DNA of 64,000 nt from Halosimplex litoreum (GTDB lineage: Archaea; Halobacteriota; Halobacteria; Halobacteriales; Haloarculaceae): NCBI RefSeq assembly GCF_016065055.1, contig NZ_CP065856.1, forward strand, positions 682,001 through 746,000. The letters run 5' to 3'. Positions 27,666 through 36,003 of the stretch are shown piece by piece. A model generated the notes under the pieces. That model did not search any database and was not told the DNA's origin. It was given only the letters and a program-made list of their open reading frames with translations. Every line of letters starts with the position of its first letter. Positions within the stretch are counted from its first letter, which is position 1. The position numbers and the translations under genes were made by a program.

Positions 27666-28725
27666 GATACTCAAGCCGCTCGGCGTCTTCGTCGTCGTGA
27701 TCGCGGTCGTCCTCGCGGGCACGGCGCTCGTCGGGACGCTCGCCGGGTCGGGATCTGCCGGCCCGGCCGACGGGGAGGAGATAGAGGGACAGTCCCCCGG
27801 TCAGTTCGCGCCGGAGAACGTCCTCGCGACGAGCGCGCCCGAAGACGGCGAGATATCGATAGACGGTGCCGGCGAGAGCAAGCGTATCCTCGTCGACAGC
27901 GGCCACAGCAATCGGTACTCGCGGTCGGACCTGGCGCCGCTCGTCGAAGCGCTGGCCCAGGCCGGGCACGAGGTCGACTTCACGCCGGACACGCCCGGTG
28001 ACGGCGGCGGATTCGGCGAGACCAGCTACAACGCGACGCTGCGGGAGTACGACGCCGTGATGATTCTCCAGCCGACCGCGTCGTTCTCCGACGGCGAGAT
28101 CGCGGGGCTGACCGCCTACGCCGACGGCGGCGGTCGGATCGCGGTGCTCGCCGAGCCGCCCCAACTGTCGGTGGGGAGCGGCCTGAGCGCACAGGTCACG
28201 CAGGTCCGCTTCGGCGCCCAGGACCTGGTCGGGGAGTTCGGCCTCCGGATGGGGACCGAGGGACTCTACAACATCGAGGACGGCGGCAACGACAACAACT
28301 ACGAGAGCATCGTCGCGAGCCCCGACGGGTCGAGTCCGCTGACCGAGGGCGTCTCCAACGTCACGTTCGACTCGGCGGGCTACGTCGTCCAGACCGGCGA
28401 CGACCCAGAGGTTCGCATGCGCGCCATCTCGGGCACGCGAACGCTCGAACGGCGCCAGGCGGGTCGGTACCCCGTCGCCGCCCAGAACGACAATCTGGTG
28501 CTGGTCGCCGACACCTCCTTCCTCAAGTCCTCCGAGCTGTACGACCTCGACAACGAACGCTTCGCCGGGAACCTCCTGGAGTTCCTCGTCTCCGGCGACA
28601 AGGACGAGGGCGTGCCGGAGGGGAGCGGCGGGACCGGCGACGGCGGCTTCGGTGAAGACGACGGCGAGGACGACGGCGGCGAAAACGGTGGCGGCGGCAC
28701 CACACCGATAACCGCGGCCCCGTAA
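27652..28725 (+). CDS. Membrane-anchored DUF4350/GldG-like protein
   Basis: 357 aa. N-terminal TM helix (residues 7-30, LGVFVVVIAVVLAGTALVGTL), then an external domain with KRILVDSGHSNRYSRSDLAPLVEALAQAGHEVDF, YDAVMILQPTASFSDGEIAGLTAYADGGGRIAVLAEP and VLVADTSFLK. This matches the glutamine-amidotransferase-like fold of DUF4350 proteins. The C terminus (about 315-357) is low-complexity Gly/Asp/Glu. It overlaps sppA by 14 nt, suggesting a shared envelope role, which is unproven. Confidence 0.72.
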   Translation: MKASEILKPLGVFVVVIAVVLAGTALVGTLAGSGSAGPADGEEIEGQSPGQFAPENVLATSAPEDGEISIDGAGESKRILVDSGHSNRYSRSDLAPLVEALAQAGHEVDFTPDTPGDGGGFGETSYNATLREYDAVMILQPTASFSDGEIAGLTAYADGGGRIAVLAEPPQLSVGSGLSAQVTQVRFGAQDLVGEFGLRMGTEGLYNIEDGGNDNNYESIVASPDGSSPLTEGVSNVTFDSAGYVVQTGDDPEVRMRAISGTRTLERRQAGRYPVAAQNDNLVLVADTSFLKSSELYDLDNERFAGNLLEFLVSGDKDEGVPEGSGGTGDGGFGEDDGEDDGGENGGGGTTPITAAP

Positions 28726-28798
28726 CCCCCCGGGAGGCCCTTCGAACCGTCTCTCCTCCCGACTGCTGTGGCCGCGAAACGAACGACGACGACCTCGG

Positions 28799-29128
28799 CT
28801 ATCCCTTCTTGAAGCCGACGAGGAACCCGCCGGCGAACCCGGCGCTGACGGGGACGACCGACAGTAGGCTCACGACGATTCCGGGGGGCTGGCTCCCGGT
28901 CGCGGCGTCCGTGGCGGCGTTGCTCGCGTTGACCAGACCCGCGGAGAGGCGCTCCCAGTCGACGACGAGGATACCCTGCGACTCCAGAAATTTGAACAGC
29001 GCCAGTTCGACGCCGACCAGGACCGCGATGATCTTCGCGACTTTCTTCGCTGCGAAACCGATCAGCCCCCCGATCACCGCGCCCGAGCCCAGTTCCAGCC
29101 CGATCTGTTGCAAGCCGATGTCTACCAT
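28799..29128 (-). CDS. FUN14-family membrane protein
   Basis: 109 aa. Sequence MVDIGLQQIGLELGSGAVIGGLIGFAAKKVAKIIAVLVGVELALFKFLESQGI is the FUN14 signature: a glycine-rich TM helix followed by KKxxK and a second helix. A third TM (about 83-106) ends in FLVGFKKG. In eukaryotes FUNDC1 is a mitophagy receptor; the archaeal function is unknown. Monocistronic, convergent with the DUF4350-like gene. Confidence 0.8.
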   Translation of the reverse strand: MVDIGLQQIGLELGSGAVIGGLIGFAAKKVAKIIAVLVGVELALFKFLESQGILVVDWERLSAGLVNASNAATDAATGSQPPGIVVSLLSVVPVSAGFAGGFLVGFKKG

Positions 29129-29292
29129 ATCCGTCTCGGTGACGGCGGCGGAATAAGGCTCTTGTGTCCGCCGGTCGGGCCGAGTAACACTGGCCTACCG
29201 ACCCCCGTCGCACGCCGTTCGACACCGACCTACCGGCCCGAGATGGGCTGACGCGGTCCGGTTCGGCGGGTGTCGGCCACGCCCGACCAGAG

Positions 29293-29300
29293 TTTAAATA
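29293..29300 (+). promoter_or_regulatory. TATA box of hflX
   Basis: TTTAAATA, a near-ideal haloarchaeal TATA box, centred 28 nt before the GTG start at 29325. It supports a leaderless GTG start. Confidence 0.7.
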
Positions 29301-29324
29301 CGCGGGCGCCGTACTCTCGCGCGA

Positions 29325-30635
29325 GTGACGGAGACAGGATCCGAACGGCGGGCTGTCGTCGCCAAGCGCGTCGACAGCGGACGACCCGATACGACGGAGA
29401 TACGCGACCTCGCGCGCGCGGCCGGGTACGAAGTCGCCGGCGAGGTCACCCAGACGAGGAAGGAAGACCCCGCGACTCATATCGGGGAGGGGAAAGTCAC
29501 CACGCTTGCGCGAACCGTGGTCGAGACCGGGGCGACGGTCGTCGTCTTCGACAACCAGCTCGGCCCGTATCAGACGTACAACATCGGCAACGAACTCCCC
29601 GAGGGTGTCAAGCTGGTCGACCGCTTCAGACTCATCCTCGAGATATTCGGCCAGCGCGCACAGACCCGGAAGGCCCAGCTGCAGGTCGAGCTCGCGGAGC
29701 TGCGCTACGAACTCCCGCGAGCGGAGGCGAAGGCCAGTCTCGCCCGTCGCGACGAGCGACCGGGGTTCATGGGGCTCGGTGAGTACGACGAGAGCCGCGA
29801 GCGAGACATCAAGTCCCAGATCTCGCGCATCCGCGACGAACTCGAACGGATCGAGGAGACCGAGGAACACCGCCGCGAACAGCGCCGCGAGTCCGGGTTC
29901 GACCTGGTAGCGCTGGCCGGCTACACGAACGCCGGAAAGTCGACGCTCCTGCGTCGTCTGGCCGAGGACGTCGACGTGGACGAGAACGAGGATCTGCATC
30001 CGGACCTGGACGCGACCGCCGAGTCCGAAGACCGACTGTTCACGACGCTCGGGACGACGACGCGACGGGCCGAGATGGACCAGCGGGACGTGCTCGTCAC
30101 CGACACGGTCGGGTTCGTCTCGGATCTCCCCCACTGGCTCGTCGAATCGTTCAAGTCGACGCTGGATTCGGTCTACCGGGCGGATCTCGTCTTGCTCGTC
30201 GTCGACGTGAGCGAGCCGACCGAGGAGATACGCGAGAAGCTCGTCACGTGTCACGACACCCTCGCCGAGCGCAACGAGGCCCCCATCGTGACGGTGCTGA
30301 ACAAGATCGACAGAGTCGACGACGAGGAGATCCAGCGCAAGCGCGACGCGCTGTCGGCGCTGGCCCCCAATCCGGTCGCGGTATCGGCCCGGACCGGCGA
30401 GCGCGTCGACGACCTGCGCGAGCGGATCCACGCGGAGCTGCCCGACTACGAGCGCGAGCGGCTCGTCCTGCCGATGACCGACGACACGATGTCCGTGGTC
30501 TCGTGGATCCACGACAACGCACAGGTCGACTCGGTCGACTACGGCGACCAGGTCGTCATCGAGTTCGAAGCCCGCCCCGCGGTCGTCGAGCGCTCCCGAG
30601 CGAAGGCCGGTGAACTCGTCGAGGCGTCGGTCTGA
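29325..30635 (+). CDS. hflX: GTPase HflX
   Basis: 436 aa from a GTG start. The N-terminal HflX domain has THIGEGKVTTLA and VFDNQLGPYQTYNI; a coiled coil spans about 145-185 (AQTRKAQLQVELAELRYELPR through EETEEHRREQRR). The G domain follows: G1 GYTNAGKSTLL, G3 DTVGF, G4 NKID. Helical C terminus. A ribosome-associated GTPase that in bacteria splits stalled ribosomes under stress. The strong TATA box at leaderless distance fixes the start. Confidence 0.93.
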   Translation: MTETGSERRAVVAKRVDSGRPDTTEIRDLARAAGYEVAGEVTQTRKEDPATHIGEGKVTTLARTVVETGATVVVFDNQLGPYQTYNIGNELPEGVKLVDRFRLILEIFGQRAQTRKAQLQVELAELRYELPRAEAKASLARRDERPGFMGLGEYDESRERDIKSQISRIRDELERIEETEEHRREQRRESGFDLVALAGYTNAGKSTLLRRLAEDVDVDENEDLHPDLDATAESEDRLFTTLGTTTRRAEMDQRDVLVTDTVGFVSDLPHWLVESFKSTLDSVYRADLVLLVVDVSEPTEEIREKLVTCHDTLAERNEAPIVTVLNKIDRVDDEEIQRKRDALSALAPNPVAVSARTGERVDDLRERIHAELPDYERERLVLPMTDDTMSVVSWIHDNAQVDSVDYGDQVVIEFEARPAVVERSRAKAGELVEASV

Positions 30636-30657
30636 GGCGGTCGCGCCCCGAGGGACG

Positions 30658-31113
30658 TCACCGTTCTCTGTCGTTGGCGTCTCGCCAGGCCAGCGCGCGG
30701 TCGCGCAGTTCTCGGCAGCGCTCGCCCTCGACGGTCAGGTCGGGGACGGTCACGGGCGAGCCGTCTTCGTCGATGGCGACGAAGACGAACTGCGACTCGG
30801 TGGTCATCTCCTGCTCGCCGCTCCGGGGGTTCTCCCGGGCGGCGCGGAGGTGGACGTTGACGCTGGAGCGCCCCTCGTCGAAGACGAACGACTCGATGAC
30901 GACCGTGTCACCGGTCGGGACGGGGCGGTGGAAGTCCATCCGGTCGATCGAAGCGGTGACGCAGGGTTCGCCCGCGAAGCGCATGGCCGACATCGCGCCG
31001 AGTTCGTCCATCCACTTCATCACGTTGCCCCCGTGGACGGTCCCGTAGTTGTTGGCGTGGTTCGGCTGGACGCGCCAGCGGTTCTCCAGGTAGGTCTCGC
31101 TGATGTTCGGCAC
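30658..31113 (-). CDS. Hotdog-fold acyl-CoA thioesterase (YciA/ACOT type)
   Basis: 151 aa from a GTG at 31113 (VPNISETYLENRWRVQPNH). Hotdog core: HANNYGTVHGGNVMKWMDELGAMSAMRFAG with the active-site Asn/Gly/Asp region, then IDRMDFHRPVPTGDTVVIESFVFDEGRSSVNVHLRA. Members hydrolyse acyl-CoAs to free CoA. The frame is open further upstream into the alcohol dehydrogenase gene, but homology begins at SETYLENRW. It starts 64 nt after the dehydrogenase stop and may share its transcript. Confidence 0.85.
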   Translation of the reverse strand: MPNISETYLENRWRVQPNHANNYGTVHGGNVMKWMDELGAMSAMRFAGEPCVTASIDRMDFHRPVPTGDTVVIESFVFDEGRSSVNVHLRAARENPRSGEQEMTTESQFVFVAIDEDGSPVTVPDLTVEGERCRELRDRALAWRDANDRER

Positions 31114-31177
31114 GAGTCTCCCGACGGGCGGGAGGGTTGTCGGTCTACCGGCGTAGGCCGCGCCGTCGATCGTTGGG

Positions 31178-32224
31178 TTACGGCTCGACGAGCACCTTGA
31201 TCGCCTCGCGTTCGTCCATCGCGCGGTAGCCCTCCGCGATGTTCTCCAGCGACACCGTCTTGTCGAAGATAGGCGAGGGGTCGAGCGTTCCCTGGAGGAC
31301 GTCGGCGAGTAGTTCGTCGGCGTAGGCGCGGACCGGCGCGACGCCGCCGCGGATGGCGACGTTGTCGCCGAAGAAGTCGAACAGGTCCAGCCCGTCGCCC
31401 ATACCGTGGGGGACGCCCACGTAGCCGACGGTCCCACCTGGGCGGGCGACGGCGGCGGCCGTCTCCATCGCGCTGGCCGCGCCGACGCACTCCATGACGT
31501 GTTCGGCGCCGCCGTAGGTCAGGTCCGTGACGTGGCCTTCCACGTCGTCGACGCCGTCGGATCCGCCCAACACCGTCTCGGTGGCGCCGAACTCCTCGGC
31601 GATGTCGAGCCGGTCGGCGTGGTGGCCGACGGCGACGATGCGCGACGCCCCCAGTCGTCTCGCGGCGAGCACGCCACAGAGCCCGACCGCTCCGTCACCG
31701 ACGACGACGCACGTGTCGCCCTCGCCGACCCCGGCGCTGACCGCGGCGTGGTGACCGGTACCCATCACGTCGGTCAGCGGAAGCACCGACCGGAGCGTAT
31801 CCTCGTCGTCGGCGTGGCGGTCGGGGATCCGGACGAGCGTCCCGTCGGCGTGGGGCGAGCGGACGTACTCACCCTGGGCGCCGCCGTTGTCGCCGCCCCA
31901 CCCGTCGCCGTTCACGCAGGAGGTGTGCAGGCCGCGGCGACAGAACTCGCACTCGCCGCAGCTGACGACGAAGGGGGCGTAGACCCGGTCGCCGGGCTCG
32001 ACGCTCGTCACGTCCTCGCCGACATCCTCGACGATTCCCATCGGCTCGTGGCCGATCCGCGACGGCGTGTCGCGGTCGCTCTGCCCGCGGTAGGGCCAGA
32101 GGTCCGACCCGCAGACGCAGGTGTGGGTGATCCGAACCAGCGCGTCGCCGGGGTCCTCGATCTCGGGGCGGTCCACGTCTTCGACACGGACGTCCCGTTC
32201 GCCGTGGTAGATAGCTGCGCGCAT
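31178..32224 (-). CDS. Zinc-dependent alcohol dehydrogenase family protein
   Basis: 348 aa, start MRAAIYHGERDVRVEDVDRP. MDR fold with catalytic-zinc ligands in THTCVCGSDLWPYRG and GHEPMGIVEDVG, and the structural-zinc cluster CGECEFCRRGLHTSC. Rossmann motif VVVGDGAVGLCGVLAARRLGA (about 170-190). A residue stretch NGDGWGGDNGGAQGEYVR is typical of the formaldehyde/threonine dehydrogenase-like branch. Substrate unknown. Confidence 0.88.
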   Translation of the reverse strand: MRAAIYHGERDVRVEDVDRPEIEDPGDALVRITHTCVCGSDLWPYRGQSDRDTPSRIGHEPMGIVEDVGEDVTSVEPGDRVYAPFVVSCGECEFCRRGLHTSCVNGDGWGGDNGGAQGEYVRSPHADGTLVRIPDRHADDEDTLRSVLPLTDVMGTGHHAAVSAGVGEGDTCVVVGDGAVGLCGVLAARRLGASRIVAVGHHADRLDIAEEFGATETVLGGSDGVDDVEGHVTDLTYGGAEHVMECVGAASAMETAAAVARPGGTVGYVGVPHGMGDGLDLFDFFGDNVAIRGGVAPVRAYADELLADVLQGTLDPSPIFDKTVSLENIAEGYRAMDEREAIKVLVEP

Positions 32225-32324
32225 GTGTGGTGTTCCTGCGTGTTCTACGGGCAAAAAGACGGAGGAAGCGGCACTGTCGGTCCGCGGACCGGTCGGGGTG
32301 GCGGAGACCGGCGAGCGTGACGGC

Positions 32325-33338
32325 TCAATCCAGCACCGTCTCGAGGTGGTCGGCGACGCCGTCGCCGATAGCCATCATGCCCTCGTCGCCCGGGTGGAGC
32401 ACGTCCCACGTCAGGTCAGCGGCCGAACCCACGTCGGTCCCTTCGACGAGCGAGAGGTTGTCGTGGGGCGACGCCGCGACGACCGAGCGCAGCGCCTCGC
32501 GGAACGCCTCGGCCCGGTCGGGGTCGCCGCTCGCGGTGACGTCCGCGAAGTAGGGGAACAGCGTCACGGCGACGACCGGTTTGTCCGGATGCGATCCGGC
32601 GACGGTGTCGAGGAAGTACTCGACGCGGTCGCGAAACGCCGCGGTCGAAAAGTCAGCGTTGGCCATGTTGACCGACAGCGCCAGCGTCGCCACGTCCCAG
32701 TCGTCCCGGCCGGCGACGTAGTCCGCCAGCTCGGGCTCGCAGTGGGCCGACCCCGAACAGCCGAGGTTCACCGCGTCGAGGCCGCAGTTGCGCGCGACCC
32801 GGGAGACGTAGCTCAGATGGGCCGCCGACGCCTTGGCGCCCTCGGTGATCGAGGTGCCGTAGGCGAGATAGCGCCGGTCGGGGAGCTCGTCGGGGCCGGG
32901 CGGTCGGCAGTCCCCGGAGACGCCGTGCAGCGCGACGGGGACGAACCGCTCGAAGACGAGCCGGCAGACTCGCGGGTCGAAGCGGCCGGTGTCGACGCTC
33001 CCGTCGAGTTCGGCGAGCCGGTCGGGGACCGAGAGCGTCAGCGTCTCCGTCCCGGGACCGATCTCGCGGCCCTGCCAGGGCTGGAACGAGCCCCAGAAGA
33101 CCCGCATCTCCGCGCGCTCGGGCGTCGACAGCGTCACCTCGATTTCGGCGTCGTCGCCGTCCGGCACGAAGCGGATCTCGCTGTGGGAGACACAGGACAG
33201 TCGCTCGCGGGCCATCTCGTTGAGGTGGGTCCGGACCGGGGCGGAGACCCGACAGAGTCGGTCGCCGCCGTCGGCCCACTCGGCGGGTTCGGTCTCGGCC
33301 ACGTTGTGCAGGGAGACGGAGGGGTACGTATCGGTCAT
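32325..33338 (-). CDS. SGNH/GDSL-type hydrolase
   Basis: 337 aa. N-terminal beta-sandwich-like region (residues 1-150) and a C-terminal SGNH esterase domain. Block I AYGTSITEG contains the nucleophilic Ser, block II NLGCSGSAH, block III SVNMANA, and the C-terminal DVLHPGDEG supplies Asp and His. The layout resembles carbohydrate-esterase-like lipolytic enzymes; no signal peptide is seen, so it is probably cytoplasmic. Monocistronic; substrate unknown. Confidence 0.85.
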   Translation of the reverse strand: MTDTYPSVSLHNVAETEPAEWADGGDRLCRVSAPVRTHLNEMARERLSCVSHSEIRFVPDGDDAEIEVTLSTPERAEMRVFWGSFQPWQGREIGPGTETLTLSVPDRLAELDGSVDTGRFDPRVCRLVFERFVPVALHGVSGDCRPPGPDELPDRRYLAYGTSITEGAKASAAHLSYVSRVARNCGLDAVNLGCSGSAHCEPELADYVAGRDDWDVATLALSVNMANADFSTAAFRDRVEYFLDTVAGSHPDKPVVAVTLFPYFADVTASGDPDRAEAFREALRSVVAASPHDNLSLVEGTDVGSAADLTWDVLHPGDEGMMAIGDGVADHLETVLD

Positions 33339-33439
33339 TCGAGCGTCCCGTGAACGGCACCGGACATACCGATTGCGTCTCCGGCGAGGCCGGCCGACGG
33401 CCCGAGTCGGCGCGGTCCGCGACCGTCAGCGTCGGGCGA

Positions 33440-33952
33440 TCACAGCGGTCGCTTGGTCTTCTCGACGACCTCGACGGACTCGATGCCCGTCTCGGGATAG
33501 TCGCCGTCGGCGTCTTTCTCGGCGGACTTCACCATGTCCCAGACGACGTTGAGGCCGGTCGTCGTCCCTTCGAGAGCCTCCATCTCGCAACCGGTCTTCC
33601 CGGTCGTCTCGACGGCGACGGTGAGTTCGACGGCGTCCTCGCCCGGCGAGAAGTCGACGTCGACGTTCGTGATCGGGATCTGGTGGCACATCGGGATCGT
33701 CTCCCAGGTGTGTTTGACCGCCTGGATAGCCCCCACCCGAGCGGTCGCGAGTACGTCTCCCTTGTCGATCGAATTCTCGCGGACGGCGTCGACGGTCTCG
33801 GGGCGCAGGCGGATGGTCCCGCGCGCGACGGCGCGGCGGGCGGTGTCGGGCTTGTCGCCCACGTCGACCATCTGGGCCTCGCCCGACTCGTCGGTGTGGG
33901 TGAGGTCGGCACTGGGTTCGGCGTCCGCGCCGTTGCTCTCGCGATCGCTCAC
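33440..33952 (-). CDS. moaC: Cyclic pyranopterin monophosphate synthase MoaC
   Basis: 170 aa. Molybdenum cofactor biosynthesis, converting the MoaA product into cPMP. Motifs: MVDVGDKPDTARRAVARG, KHTWETIPMCHQIPITNVDV and GKTGCEMEALEGTTTGLNVVWDMVK with the conserved Lys/Asp. An acidic 25-residue N-terminal extension is halophile-typical. Its ATG overlaps the stop of the nnr gene by 4 nt, so translation is probably coupled. Confidence 0.96.
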   Translation of the reverse strand: MSDRESNGADAEPSADLTHTDESGEAQMVDVGDKPDTARRAVARGTIRLRPETVDAVRENSIDKGDVLATARVGAIQAVKHTWETIPMCHQIPITNVDVDFSPGEDAVELTVAVETTGKTGCEMEALEGTTTGLNVVWDMVKSAEKDADGDYPETGIESVEVVEKTKRPL

Positions 33953-35397
33953 GCTTCGCCACCCCGGTCGGTCCAGAGGACGGCCGGGATCTCCTCGTGG
34001 AGGTCGGTGGCGACGAGGCCGTTGTTGCGGCGTTCGTAGGCGCGGTCGCCCGCTTTTCCGTTGGCGTAGACGGCCATCGCGGCGGCGTGGACGGGTCTCT
34101 CGGTCGCCGCGAGCGCGCCGGTGATCCCGGCGAGCACGTCTCCGGTCCCGCCGACGGTCATGCCGGCGTTGCCGGTGCGGTTGACTCGCGTGGTCTCGCC
34201 GTCGGAGACGACGTCGTACTCGCCTTTCACGAGGACCGTCTGGCCCAGGTCGGCGGCGAACCGTTCGACGATGTCGGTGCGTTGCTCCCAGTCGTCGGTG
34301 ACGCGCCCGCCCATCTCGGCGAACTCCCCCTGGTGGGGCGTGCAGATCAGGTCGGCCTCGGTGTCGACGTTCGGGACGCGGGAGAGCGCGTCGGCGTCGA
34401 CGACCGCGGTCCCGGAGTAGCCCGAGAGGACCCCCTCGACCGCTTCGAGGGTGTCTTCCTCGTCGCCGAGTCCGGGCCCGATGACCACGGTGTCGTGGTG
34501 GCGGGCCATCTGGAGGAGGTAGCCCACCTGTTTGGGTTCGAGCTGTTTGCCCTGGTACGGCCGGACGATGAGGTCCTCACCGAACCCCTGGAGTTCGCGG
34601 CCGACGACCATCGGGCAGGCCACGCGGACGAGGTCGGCGCCGGCGCGGAGCGCGGCCTTCGCCGAGAGGGCGGGCGCGCCGGCGTAGGGGCCGCCGCCGA
34701 TCACGAGCACCTCGCCGTTCTGGCCCTTGTGGCTCCCGGGGTCGCGGTCGTCCAGCCGCATCAGGTCGCCTCGCTCGACGAAGCGCTCGGCGGCCGCCGG
34801 GATACCGATGTCGGCGACGGTCACCTCGGCGTCGAGGTCGGCCAGTCCGGGCTTGGTGTCGTGGAACGTGACCACGCGGTCGGCCTCGACGGCCGTCTCG
34901 GCGAGGACGCCCCGCTCGGCGTCCATTCCCGAGGGTACGTCGACCGAGACGACGGTCGCGTCGCTGGCGTCGATCGCCGCGGCAGCCGTGCGCTCGGGCT
35001 CGCGCAGATCGCCCGCGATGCCGGTCCCGAGCATCGCGTCGACGACCACGTCGGGACCGTCCAGTTCGAACGCCGAGGAGTCGCGGACCGTCTCGGTGTC
35101 GTACTCGCCGGCCGCGAGTGCGTCCCAGTTCTCGCGGGCGATGTCGGTCGTGATGGTCTCGGGGCGCCCCAGCAGGCTCGTAGTCACGTCGAAGTCGTCG
35201 AGAAAGCGCACCGCGACGAAGGCGTCACCGCCGTTGTTACCCCGGCCGGCGACGACGCGGACGCTCGCACCCGCATCGGCGACGTCGCGGACTGCGCGCG
35301 CGACCGCGTGCCCGCTCGACTCCATCAACTGCTTGCGCGGGATCCCTATCGCCGCGGCGTTCTCGTCGACCACGGCCATCTCGCTGCCCGTAATCAT
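33949..35397 (-). CDS. nnr: Bifunctional NAD(P)H-hydrate epimerase/dehydratase
   Basis: 482 aa fusion. N-terminal epimerase domain (YjeF_N, about residues 1-205): VVAGRGNNGGDAFVAVR and VDAMLGTGI, VVSVDVPSGMDAERG. C-terminal ADP/ATP-dependent dehydratase (YjeF_C/carbohydrate kinase): KGQNGEVLVIGGGPYAGAPALSAKAALRAGADLVRVACP, VIGPGLG, CTPHQGEFAEM and GNAGMTVGGTGDVLAG. Repairs NADHX and NADPHX. Start MITGSEMAVVDENAAAIG at 35397; a weak TATA-like CTTATC lies about 27 nt upstream. Coupled to moaC. Confidence 0.95.
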   Translation of the reverse strand: MITGSEMAVVDENAAAIGIPRKQLMESSGHAVARAVRDVADAGASVRVVAGRGNNGGDAFVAVRFLDDFDVTTSLLGRPETITTDIARENWDALAAGEYDTETVRDSSAFELDGPDVVVDAMLGTGIAGDLREPERTAAAAIDASDATVVSVDVPSGMDAERGVLAETAVEADRVVTFHDTKPGLADLDAEVTVADIGIPAAAERFVERGDLMRLDDRDPGSHKGQNGEVLVIGGGPYAGAPALSAKAALRAGADLVRVACPMVVGRELQGFGEDLIVRPYQGKQLEPKQVGYLLQMARHHDTVVIGPGLGDEEDTLEAVEGVLSGYSGTAVVDADALSRVPNVDTEADLICTPHQGEFAEMGGRVTDDWEQRTDIVERFAADLGQTVLVKGEYDVVSDGETTRVNRTGNAGMTVGGTGDVLAGITGALAATERPVHAAAMAVYANGKAGDRAYERRNNGLVATDLHEEIPAVLWTDRGGEA

Positions 35398-35488
35398 GAA
35401 CGAGCGTTCGCCCGCCCACCGGATAAGGGTGGGGGCAACGGCCGTCGACTCCGGTGGTTTCGCCAGGCTGCGGCCGGACGACCACCGG

Positions 35489-35767
35489 TCACCGGCGGAT
35501 CTCGAACCCGTCCAGTCCCTCCGGCTGGCCGTACTCGGCTTCGACACCCTCGACGCGCGCCCGGTCGCTCCCCTCGTGACACCACTCGACCATCGCCTCG
35601 ACCGCGGGCTCGGAGCCCTCGAACACCGCTTCGACCCGACCGTCCTCGAGGTTCGTCACCCACCCGTCGACCCCGCGCTCGCGGGCCGCGTCACGGGTCG
35701 TCGCCCGGTAGAAGACGCCCTGTACCCGTCCCGAGACGTACACGTGCGCTCGCGTCCGATCCGTCAT
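35489..35767 (-). CDS. acyP: Acylphosphatase
   Basis: 92 aa, the standard length. The signature GRVQGVFYRATTRDAARERGVDGWVTNLEDGRVEAVFEG includes the catalytic Arg (FYR) and Asn (VTNL). It hydrolyses carboxyl-phosphate bonds such as acetyl phosphate. Start MTDRTRAHVYVSGRVQG at 35767; the upstream TATA box places it as a leaderless gene. Confidence 0.95.
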   Translation of the reverse strand: MTDRTRAHVYVSGRVQGVFYRATTRDAARERGVDGWVTNLEDGRVEAVFEGSEPAVEAMVEWCHEGSDRARVEGVEAEYGQPEGLDGFEIRR

Positions 35768-35791
35768 AGACCTCGATACGACGCCCCCGTT

Positions 35792-35800
35792 CAAAAATAC
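35792..35800 (-). promoter_or_regulatory. TATA box of acylphosphatase
   Basis: GTATTTTTG on the minus strand, about 28 nt upstream of ATG 35767; conspicuous AT island. Confidence 0.55.
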
Positions 35801-36003
35801 GCGCGACGGGCGCCCGAGCCGACAACCGGCCCCCGCCGGGAGCGTTAGGAGGGGCGACGGGTTGTACGTCTGTCGATGTGGGCGTCGACAACTGGACAAT
35901 GACGGAACGATTCGCCGGAACAGTGTCGGAAATTCGACCTCGATCGCGGAAAATCCCGGTGTGTTTCAACAGTACTTTGGTTACCTCCTGCGGAGGCGTG
36001 GCC

